From: a bacterium
Lineage (GTDB): Bacteria; Desulfobacterota; Binatia; HRBIN30; CADEER01
Direction: 5' to 3'
NCBI GenBank assembly: GCA_030430165.1
Contig: JAUIGL010000069.1
Location: forward strand, 1 to 33,870
DNA: 33,870 nt
Shown: positions 1 through 6,243 of the stretch, one piece after another
Layout: each line of letters opens with the position of its first letter
Position numbering within the stretch: position 1 is the stretch's first letter
The notes under the pieces: model-generated
What the model saw: the letters and a program-made list of their open reading frames with translations, nothing else
Databases searched by the model: none
What the model was told of the DNA's origin: nothing
Program-made: the position numbers and the translations under genes

Positions 1-1
1 G

Positions 2-589
2 CATGCCGACAAGCCGGCTCGGGGATCGCTCGCCTGGGTGATCGACCCGATCGACGGCACCCGCGCCTTCATCAGCGGCATGCCGGCGTGGGGCATCATG
101 ATCGGGCTGGTCGAGGACGGCCAGCCGCTAGTCGGCGCCGTGCACCAGCCGTTCACCGGCGAGGTCTTCTACGGTGACGGCGAGCGCGCCTGGCTGGCCG
201 ACTCGTCCGGCGCCCGCGCCATCGCCAGTCGCAAGATCGCGGCGCTGAGCGACGCAGTACTCTACTGTACGCATCCTTCGATGTTCTCCGCCGAGGAGAT
301 GGCGGCGTTCGACCGGGTCGCCGATGCCTGCCGCATGTCGCGCTTCGGCGGCGACTGCTACTCCTACTGCCTGACCGCGCTCGGCGAGGTCGACCTGGTC
401 ATCGAGAGCGGCCTGCAGCCCTATGACATCCTTCCCCTCATCCCGATCCTCGAAGGAGCCGGCTGCCGAGTCACCACCTGGCAAGGCGACCCGCCATTGC
501 AAGGCGGCCAGGTAATCGCCGCGGCGCACGAGAGTCTACATGCTGAAGCCGCAGCGTTGCTGCGGCGGGATCTGGGATCTGGGAGCTAG
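2..589 (+). CDS. Inositol monophosphatase family, histidinol-phosphatase (HisN)-like, 5' truncated
   Basis: The frame is open to the left window edge, so the N-terminus is missing; 195 residues are visible. The GTG at 38 is the Val of the motif WVIDPIDGTRAF and is not a start. This motif carries the metal-binding Asp residues of the family, which uses Mg2+ to hydrolyse phosphate monoesters. Further on, GGDCYSYC and the stretch ending YDILPLIPILEGAGC match the second metal-site region as it appears in HisN-type histidinol-phosphatases, where Tyr-Asp replaces the usual Trp-Asp. This makes L-histidinol phosphate a more likely substrate than inositol phosphate, but no other his gene is in view. 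The last residues (DLGSGS) and the TAG stop are encoded inside a heptamer repeat array (568-595), so the natural C-terminus may have been altered by it. The gene converges on the SDR at 731-1504. Confidence 0.85.
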   Translation, partial: HADKPARGSLAWVIDPIDGTRAFISGMPAWGIMIGLVEDGQPLVGAVHQPFTGEVFYGDGERAWLADSSGARAIASRKIAALSDAVLYCTHPSMFSAEEMAAFDRVADACRMSRFGGDCYSYCLTALGEVDLVIESGLQPYDILPLIPILEGAGCRVTTWQGDPPLQGGQVIAAAHESLHAEAAALLRRDLGSGS

Positions 590-595
590 GATCTG
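568..595. repeat. Four-unit heptamer tandem array (GGATCTG type)
   Basis: Units GGATCTG, GGATCTG, GGAGCTA and GGATCTG follow without gaps. The third, diverged unit together with the next base supplies the TAG stop codon (587-589) of the phosphatase gene. A second four-unit heptamer array of similar style, GGGGTAC, lies at 2250-2277. Heptanucleotide tandem repeats (STRRs) are known from cyanobacteria; the relation here is by appearance only. Confidence 0.8.
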
Positions 596-604
596 GGCGC
601 AGAA

Positions 605-623
605 GGGCGAGCGCCGCTCGCCC
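605..623. terminator. Perfect 8-bp stem hairpin in a convergent gap
   Basis: GGGCGAGC and GCTCGCCC pair across a 3-nt loop, 15 bases after the phosphatase stop. There is no T-run, so an intrinsic terminator is only inferred from the position between two convergent genes. Confidence 0.4.
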
Positions 624-637
624 GCTCCCGGGCCCCC

Positions 638-725
638 TTTGGGACGCGCGGCGCAAGCCGCGCTTGGGACGCAAATCGCGCAGCGACGAGCTTGGGACAC
701 GCGGCGCCAGCCGCGTTTGGGACGC
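638..725. repeat. TTGGGAC boxes alternating with hairpins
   Basis: TTGGGAC occurs four times, starting at 639, 664, 692 and 717 (steps 25, 28, 25). Each interval holds a palindrome. The first is a 7-bp stem GCGCGGC/GCCGCGC with a GCAA loop (646-663). The middle one is a short TCGC/GCGA stem. The third is ACGCGGC/GCCGCGT (699-716). The outer closing pair changes from G-C to A-T with both sides altered, which argues that the fold is kept. The array fills the gap between the convergent phosphatase and SDR genes. Confidence 0.7.
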
Positions 726-730
726 GCCCG

Positions 731-1504
731 TTACTCCGCCGTCACATACGCACTACTAATCCCCCCATCGACGAGAAAAGTGCTTCCGTTGACGTAGGAA
801 GAGTCGTCCGAGGCAAGAAACAGCGCCGCTCGCGCCATCTCCGCCGCTTCGCCAAAGCGCCCGACCGGAATGTGCACCAAACGCCGCTTCTTCTTCTCTT
901 CGGTATCGAGAAACTTCATCAGCAGCTCGGTGCGCAGCGGTCCCGGGCAGAGGGCGTTGACCCGGATGTTCTGGCGCGCGTGGACGATCGCCAGCTCCTT
1001 GCTCATCGACAGCACGCCGCCCTTGCTGGCGGTGTAGGCGAGCTGCGGCGCGCCCGAACCCATCACCGCGACCAGCGACGCGGTGTTGATCACCGACCCG
1101 CCGCCGGCGCGCTGTAGGGCTGGGATTCCGTACTTGCAGCCGAGGAAGACGCTCTTGAGGTTGACGTTCATCGTCAGGTCCCAGATCTCCTCGTCGGTCG
1201 AGATGGCGTCGTCGTCGGCGCTATGCATGATGCCGGCGTTGTTGAAGAGCACGTCGAGCCGCCCGTACTCTTTCTCCGCTGCGTCGATCATCGCCTTGCA
1301 GTCGGCGCTCTTCGACACGTCGGCGTGGACGTAGACGGCAGTGTTGCCGGCGCCGCGAATCTCCTCGACCACGGCGTTGCCGGCTTCGTCGTTGAGGTCG
1401 ACCGCGACCACCGATGCTCCCTCGGCGGCGAACAGCAACACCGACTCGCGACCGATACCACTCGCCGCTCCGGTGACGAGCGCGACCTTGTCTTTCAAAC
1501 GCAT
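731..1504 (-). CDS. Short-chain dehydrogenase/reductase, last gene of the glutamylation cluster
   Basis: A classical SDR of 257 residues. It has TGAASGIG at residues 11-18 (nucleotide binding), NNAG at 88-91, catalytic Ser143, and Tyr157 with Lys161 in the YTASK motif. Asp36 after the second strand (VAVDLND) points to NAD rather than NADP. A GGAGG Shine-Dalgarno sequence sits just upstream of the ATG at 1504; the frame is open further upstream but runs into the amidotransferase gene. It follows the amidotransferase by 43 nt, so it is probably co-transcribed with genes 2246-5053. From context I infer oxidation of a hydroxyl group on a gamma-glutamylated intermediate. The fold and class are firm; the substrate is not shown by the sequence. 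Confidence 0.9.
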   Translation of the reverse strand: MRLKDKVALVTGAASGIGRESVLLFAAEGASVVAVDLNDEAGNAVVEEIRGAGNTAVYVHADVSKSADCKAMIDAAEKEYGRLDVLFNNAGIMHSADDDAISTDEEIWDLTMNVNLKSVFLGCKYGIPALQRAGGGSVINTASLVAVMGSGAPQLAYTASKGGVLSMSKELAIVHARQNIRVNALCPGPLRTELLMKFLDTEEKKKRRLVHIPVGRFGEAAEMARAALFLASDDSSYVNGSTFLVDGGISSAYVTAE

Positions 1505-1547
1505 TGCCTGACCTCCGTCTCGATGGGGGATGCTCTCACGTCGCCGA

Positions 1548-2246
1548 TCACGGCCGCCGGGCGGCGGCGACCAGCGCGTCGAAGATTCTCTGTTGGACCG
1601 GATCGCGGGCGGCGCTGAGCTCGGGGTGCCACTGCACCGCGACCAGCCAGCGGTGCTCCGGCATTTCGACCGCCTCGACGATCGTATCCGGCGCCCGCGC
1701 CACCACCCGCAACGGCGCGGCGACCCGGTCGATCGCCTGGTGGTGCCACGACGGTGCGTCGAAGCGCAGCTCGCCGGTGATCGACGCCAGCCGCGACTCC
1801 GCTTCGACTTCGATCGCATGCGAGGTCGGCTCGCGCGGCGGCAGCCGATGGTCGACAGCGTCGCCGGCGACGTCGGGCACGTGCGCGTGCAGCGTGCCGC
1901 CGAGGGCGACGTTGAGCGTCTGCGCGCCGCGGCAGATGCCGAGGGTGGGGTGGCCCGACTCGACGATTCGGCGAACCAGCGCGAGCTCGATCGCGTCGCG
2001 TTCGCCGTCCACCATATAGACACTGTCGTGCGCCGCGCCGTCGTAACGAGCCGGGTCGATGTCGCCGCCGCCGGCGAGGATGAAGCCGTCCACCGCCGCC
2101 GCCCAGCGGTCGACGTCCGGCGCATCCGGAGGCAGCAGCAAGGCAGTCCCCCCAGCCCGGTGCACCGCCTCCGAATACTCCGCCGGCAGGGTGAAGTGGT
2201 TCTTCTCGTCCCGGCCGTAAGTGGTGATTCCGATTAGGGGTTTCAT
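1548..2246 (-). CDS. Class I glutamine amidotransferase, PuuD-like gamma-glutamyl hydrolase
   Basis: 232 residues, close to the length of PuuD (gamma-glutamyl-GABA hydrolase). The catalytic triad of the peptidase C26 / class I GATase fold is visible: nucleophile Cys105 in GICRGAQ, then His207 and Glu209 in QWHPE. The AGGGDIDP stretch (about 58-65) is typical of this family. The role is to release free glutamate and the oxidised product from a gamma-glutamyl adduct. The gene lies 35 nt after the glutamine-synthetase-like gene. That gap is almost entirely a GTACCCC-type heptamer array, so no purine-rich ribosome-binding site precedes the ATG at 2246. Translation may therefore depend on coupling to the upstream gene. 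Confidence 0.88.
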   Translation of the reverse strand: MKPLIGITTYGRDEKNHFTLPAEYSEAVHRAGGTALLLPPDAPDVDRWAAAVDGFILAGGGDIDPARYDGAAHDSVYMVDGERDAIELALVRRIVESGHPTLGICRGAQTLNVALGGTLHAHVPDVAGDAVDHRLPPREPTSHAIEVEAESRLASITGELRFDAPSWHHQAIDRVAAPLRVVARAPDTIVEAVEMPEHRWLVAVQWHPELSAARDPVQQRIFDALVAAARRP

Positions 2247-2249
2247 TTT

Positions 2250-2277
2250 GGGGTACGGGGTACGGGGTACTGGGTAC
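2250..2277. repeat. Four-unit heptamer tandem array (GGGGTAC type) in the ribosome-binding region
   Basis: On the plus strand, three perfect GGGGTAC units and one TGGGTAC unit run head to tail. They occupy the gap between the stop of the glutamine-synthetase-like gene (2282) and the ATG of the amidotransferase (2246). On the transcribed strand the sequence is C-rich and displaces any Shine-Dalgarno. It has the same unit length and copy number as the array at 568-595. Confidence 0.85.
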
Positions 2278-2281
2278 AGGT

Positions 2282-3661
2282 TCAGATGCGCTCGAAGTAG
2301 CGCTTGCGGTCCCAATCGGTTACCGCCGACTCGTACGCCTGCTGCTCGGTGCGGAAGAAGTGGGTGTAGTGATCGACGACCTGGTCGCCGAAGGTGGCGC
2401 GGGCGAAGTTGCTGGCGGCGAAGGCGTCGGTGGCGGCGCGCAGGGTGGTGGGGACCTCTGGGAGGTCGCTGGCTTCGTAGACGTCGCCGCGGTAGAGCGG
2501 CGGCGGCTCGGTTCGGTTGGCGATGCCGTCGAGTCCGGAGGCGAGGGCGGCGGCGAAGGCGAGGTAGGGGTTGCAGTCGGCGCCCGGGATCCGACATTCG
2601 ATGCGCAGGCTCTGGCCGCTGCCGACGACGCGGAAGCCCGCGGTGCGGTTGTCGTAGCTCCACGCGATCTTGGTCGGCGCCCAGGAGGCGGCGAGGTAGC
2701 GCTTGTAGGAGTTGACGGTCGGCGCGTAGAACGGCATCAGCTCGGCGGCGCGCGCCATCCAGCCGCCGAGGAACCAGCGGAAGGTGTCGCTGCAGGCGAT
2801 GCCTTCGAAGTCGTCGTCGCCGGCGAAGGCGTTGCGATCGCCGTTCCACAGACTCATGTGGATGTGGCAGCTCGAGCCCGCCTGGTCGGGCGACGGCTTG
2901 GCCATGAAGGTGATGCTCATGTCGGACTGGTCGGCGAGCTCCTTGGCGCACTGCTTGTAGATGCAGTGGCGGTCGGCCATCTCCAGCACTTCTGTGTAGC
3001 GCACGTTGAGCTCGTGCTGACCGAGTCCCCACTCTCCCTTCGAGTTCTCGACCGGCACCCCGGAGTCGCGTAGGTGCCGCCGCAGCGGCGCGACCAGCTT
3101 CTCGACGCGCGCGCCCTGCATCATGTGGTAGTCCTCGATGTACCAACCGGCGGGGCGCAGCTGGCCGTAGCCGCTGCTCGCCGCCTCGCGGTACGAGGTG
3201 TCGAAGATGTAGAATTCGAGCTCCGAGGCCGCCATCGCGGTGTGGCCGGTGTCGCCGGCGCGGACGATCTGGCGCCGCAGGATCGACCGCGGCGCCTCGG
3301 CGACCGGGGCGTGGGTCTTGTCCGACTCGACGTCGCACAGCACCAGTGCCGACTTGTCGAGCCAGCTCGCTCGGCGCAACGTGGCGAGGTCGGGGACGAG
3401 GTGGAAATCGCCGTAGCCGAGCTCCCAGTTGGCGAGGGCGTAGCCGGCGACCGGCTCCATCTCCATGTCGACGGTGAGCAGGTAGTCGCAGCCGTGGGTG
3501 CCGTCTTCGGCAGCGCTGGCGAGAAAGAACTCGGCGTCGAATCGCTTGCCGACCATCCTGCCGTAGAGGTCGGTGAAGACGACCAGCACCGTTTCGATGT
3601 CGCCGGTGCGCACCAGGTCGGTGAGGTCGGCGAGGTCGAGTAGTCCTTGGGGTCTGGACAT
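2282..3661 (-). CDS. Glutamine synthetase family gamma-glutamyl-amine ligase (PuuA/GlnA4-like)
   Basis: 459 residues, the usual size for PuuA and GlnA4-type ligases, which join the gamma-carboxyl of glutamate to an amine using ATP. Visible glutamine-synthetase features are ELEFY with metal ligands Glu147 and Glu149, GQHELN (214-219), the His pair in CHIHMS (266 and 268), NSYKRY (317-322) with the following WAPTKIAWSYDNR stretch, and RIECRIPGADCNPY. The DNR segment is typical of the amine-ligating branch rather than of ammonia-assimilating GlnA. GGGAG lies upstream of the ATG at 3661, and the aldehyde dehydrogenase gene ends 15 nt before it. In Mycobacterium tuberculosis a glnA4 neighbourhood (Rv2857c-Rv2860c) has the same four gene families, as far as I recall. 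The substrate could be a polyamine or an amino alcohol such as ethanolamine. Confidence 0.9.
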   Translation of the reverse strand: MSRPQGLLDLADLTDLVRTGDIETVLVVFTDLYGRMVGKRFDAEFFLASAAEDGTHGCDYLLTVDMEMEPVAGYALANWELGYGDFHLVPDLATLRRASWLDKSALVLCDVESDKTHAPVAEAPRSILRRQIVRAGDTGHTAMAASELEFYIFDTSYREAASSGYGQLRPAGWYIEDYHMMQGARVEKLVAPLRRHLRDSGVPVENSKGEWGLGQHELNVRYTEVLEMADRHCIYKQCAKELADQSDMSITFMAKPSPDQAGSSCHIHMSLWNGDRNAFAGDDDFEGIACSDTFRWFLGGWMARAAELMPFYAPTVNSYKRYLAASWAPTKIAWSYDNRTAGFRVVGSGQSLRIECRIPGADCNPYLAFAAALASGLDGIANRTEPPPLYRGDVYEASDLPEVPTTLRAATDAFAASNFARATFGDQVVDHYTHFFRTEQQAYESAVTDWDRKRYFERI

Positions 3662-3676
3662 GATGGTCTCCCGGGA

Positions 3677-5053
3677 TCAGCTGCGCTCGATGAGATGAAA
3701 CGACTTGGGGCGGGTGAGTTGGTCGAAGCCGAGCACCGACAGCGTGCAACCGCGGCCCGAGTCCTTGACGCCGACCCAGGCGAGACCGGGGTCGAGGTAG
3801 TCGCAGCGGTTCATGAACCAGGTTCCGGTTTCGACGGCGTCGCCGATGCGCAGGGCGGCGTCGCGGTCACGCGTCCACACCGATGCGGTGAGGCCGTACG
3901 GACTGTCGTTCATCAGCTCGACGGCCTGCTCGTCGCCGTCGACCGGCATGATGCCGACCACCGGACCGAACGTCTCTTCCGACATGATGCTCATCGAGTG
4001 ATTGACGTCGACCAACACCTGCGGCGCCAAGTAGGGTGTGCCGGGCTTCGCCGCGGCAAAGGCGGCGCGGTCGATCAGGGGACGCGCGCCGCGCTCGACC
4101 GCCTTCTCGATCTCGCCGTCGACGAAGGCGGCGTGCGAGGCGCGCACCACCGGGCCGAGGTCGGTAGCCGGATCGAGCGGGTTGCCGAGGCTGTAGCGCG
4201 CGGTGAGCTCGGCGAAGTCGGCGACGAAGCGGTCGAAGACCGGGCGCTCGACGTAGATGCGCTCGATGCCGCAGCACGACTGGCCGGAGTTGAAGAAGCT
4301 GCCGTCGACCAGGTTCTCGACCGCGTGGCCGAGGTCGGCGTCGGCGCGCACGTAGGCCGGATCCTTGCCGCCGAGCTCGAGGCCGGATCCGATGAAGCGA
4401 TCCGCCGCCGCGCGCACAATGGCGTGTCCGCCGCCGACCGAGCCGGTAAAGGCGACGAAGTCGACCCGCGCATCGGCGATCGCGCGTTCGGTGCTGGCGT
4501 GGTCGGTGTGCAGCACCTGCAGCACGCCGTCCGGCAGCCCGGCGTCGGCGAAGGCCTCGGCGATGCGCTCGGCACAGAGCGGCGTCTGCGACGAATGTTT
4601 GAGGACGACGGCGTTGCCGGCGAGGATCGCCGGGACCACCGAGTTGACGGCGATGAGATACGGGTAGTTCCAGGCCGGAACGACCAGCACTACGCCGAGG
4701 CTCTCCTTGCGGATGAAGAGCCCGTCGCCGACCTCGACGGCGGCGAGCCCGCGCGGCGCGAGCTCGATCATGCGGCGGGCGCGATCGGCGGCGGTGGTGA
4801 TCTCGCGCGGCGCGAAGCGGATCGGTCGCCCCATCTGCCACGCCAGCTCTTCGCCCCAAGACTGCGCGGATTGTTCGAGCCGGTCGGCGAAGGCGGAACA
4901 GATCGCCGCTCGCTCGGCGACCGAACGCGCGCGCCAACCGCGCCGCGCCGCCACCGCCCGCTCCAGCGCGGCATCGATCTCTTGCCAGGTCGCGTGCTCG
5001 CGGCTGCAGTAGCGCGAGCCGTCGATCGGTGAAACGACATCGAAGGATGACAT
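3677..5053 (-). CDS. NAD(P)-dependent aldehyde dehydrogenase, first gene of the glutamylation operon
   Basis: 458 residues of the ALDH superfamily, slightly shorter than PuuC (about 495). The core is complete: Asn129 in PAWNYP, Lys152 in LKHSSQTP, FTGSVGGG (202-209) at the cofactor site, general base Glu226 in LELGGKDP, and nucleophile Cys260 in NSGQSCCG. It turns an aldehyde into the carboxylate. As the promoter-proximal gene of a four-gene minus-strand operon, it should act on the aldehyde made by the SDR from a gamma-glutamyl adduct, before the amidotransferase releases glutamate. The start at 5053 leaves an 89-nt divergent promoter region shared with the membrane protein at 5143. The ribosome-binding site is weak. 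Confidence 0.92.
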   Translation of the reverse strand: MSSFDVVSPIDGSRYCSREHATWQEIDAALERAVAARRGWRARSVAERAAICSAFADRLEQSAQSWGEELAWQMGRPIRFAPREITTAADRARRMIELAPRGLAAVEVGDGLFIRKESLGVVLVVPAWNYPYLIAVNSVVPAILAGNAVVLKHSSQTPLCAERIAEAFADAGLPDGVLQVLHTDHASTERAIADARVDFVAFTGSVGGGHAIVRAAADRFIGSGLELGGKDPAYVRADADLGHAVENLVDGSFFNSGQSCCGIERIYVERPVFDRFVADFAELTARYSLGNPLDPATDLGPVVRASHAAFVDGEIEKAVERGARPLIDRAAFAAAKPGTPYLAPQVLVDVNHSMSIMSEETFGPVVGIMPVDGDEQAVELMNDSPYGLTASVWTRDRDAALRIGDAVETGTWFMNRCDYLDPGLAWVGVKDSGRGCTLSVLGFDQLTRPKSFHLIERS

Positions 5054-5142
5054 GCCCGCTACATAGCACGGTGATCGCGGCGGTCGACCAATCCGCGGCG
5101 GAAGGGTAGGAGAGAGGGGTGGGCAGGGTCGAGGAGGTGGGG

Positions 5143-6243
5143 ATGGGCGAGCGCTGGGTCGTGGCGACGCTGACGGCTGCGGGTACGATCATGTTGGTCG
5201 GGTTGCTGTGGGACGTGTCGTGGGACGCGAGCTTCGGCAAGGATTCGTTTTGGAGTCCGCCGCATCTCGCGCTCAACCTCGGCGCCGCGGCGACAGCGGC
5301 GATCGCGCTGCTGGCGATCGTCCTGCGCATCGGACCGGCGCCGGCGTTGGCAGTTGGCCCGATGCGAGCGCCGATCGGGCTCGCCGTCGTCGTCTGGGGC
5401 GGTTTGGCGATGCTTGCCTGGGCGGTGGTGGACGACTGGTGGAGTCGTGCCTACGGACTCTACGCCGACACGTGGAGTCCGCCCCAGGTGCTCTTCCTGC
5501 TGGCGCTGTCGGCACTGCTCGGTGGGGTCGTGCTCAGTGCGGCGTCGCTCGCCAACCGAGCACCCGAGCCCGACGCGTGGCGCGGGCCGGATGCAGCGGC
5601 GGCGTGGGGGATCGGGCTCCTGCTCGCTTTGGCCGCGCTCGCCACCGCCCAGTACAACTTGCCCAACGTCCAGCGCACGGCGACCTTCTTGCTGGCGTCG
5701 AGCATCGTCTTTCCGGCGTTGCTGGGGTGGGCGGCGGCGCATCGCCCGGGTGCCTGGTTGGCGACCAGGGCTGCCCTCTCGTACACGCTCCTGGTTTGTC
5801 TTCTGGTGTGGATCTTCCCGCTGTTTCCCGCCGAGCCCCTGATCGGGCCGATCTACGAGCCGGTCGACCATCTGTTGCCGCCGCGCTTCCCCTTGCTGTT
5901 GGTGGTGCCGGCGTTGATCGCCGATTTCCTGATCGCTCGCCTCGGCCGGCGCCGCTTGCTGGCGGCGGTCGCGGTGGGGGCGTCGTTCGCCGTCAGCTTC
6001 GCCGCGGTGCAGTGGTACTTTTCGGCATTTCTGCTGGCGCCCGCCTCGGACAACTGGTTCTTCGCCGGCGGCGCGCGTCACTGGCCGTTCTACGTGCAGA
6101 TCGGCGCCGAGCGCGCCTACCATTGGGGGGTATCCGGGGACCCGCTGACGGCGGGGGGCGTGGTGGTTGCGGCCGCCGCGGCGGCGGCGACGGCGGCCGC
6201 TGGGATCGCGCTCGGGCGTTGGTCGAGCGGGGTGGTGCGATGA
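5143..6243 (+). CDS. Polytopic membrane protein of unknown function, coupled to a His/Met-rich protein
   Basis: 366 residues with about nine hydrophobic segments. I prefer ATG 5143 over GTG 5119 because GAGGAGGTGG (5131-5140) is a strong ribosome-binding site immediately before it. I do not recognise the family. Two segments resemble each other: aromatic/Asp-rich loops ending WSPPH (residues 37-41) and WSPPQ (111-115), each leading into a membrane helix. A third loop has VDHLLPP (241-247). These conserved loops with His, Asp and Trp could line an extracytoplasmic site. The C-terminal helix is almost pure alanine. The TGA stop overlaps the ATG of the next gene (ATGA), implying translational coupling. 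The partner's metal-binding look suggests a metal-handling membrane unit; that is inference. Confidence 0.7.
   Translation: MGERWVVATLTAAGTIMLVGLLWDVSWDASFGKDSFWSPPHLALNLGAAATAAIALLAIVLRIGPAPALAVGPMRAPIGLAVVVWGGLAMLAWAVVDDWWSRAYGLYADTWSPPQVLFLLALSALLGGVVLSAASLANRAPEPDAWRGPDAAAAWGIGLLLALAALATAQYNLPNVQRTATFLLASSIVFPALLGWAAAHRPGAWLATRAALSYTLLVCLLVWIFPLFPAEPLIGPIYEPVDHLLPPRFPLLLVVPALIADFLIARLGRRRLLAAVAVGASFAVSFAAVQWYFSAFLLAPASDNWFFAGGARHWPFYVQIGAERAYHWGVSGDPLTAGGVVVAAAAAAATAAAGIALGRWSSGVVR

Noticed and set aside
638..725. CRISPR array
   Set aside because: The boxes are only 7 bp, the intervals are palindromes of 18-21 bp and not unique spacers, and no cas gene is in the window.
1505..2125. Extended start of the SDR at 2125
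   Set aside because: The added 207 residues are a frame-shifted reading of the amidotransferase gene; GGAGG marks the ATG at 1504.
5208..6239. N-terminal extension of the His/Met-rich protein back to 5208
   Set aside because: The extension is Arg-rich and lies in a different frame over the membrane protein; a clean signal peptide starts at ATG 6240 with an ATGA overlap.
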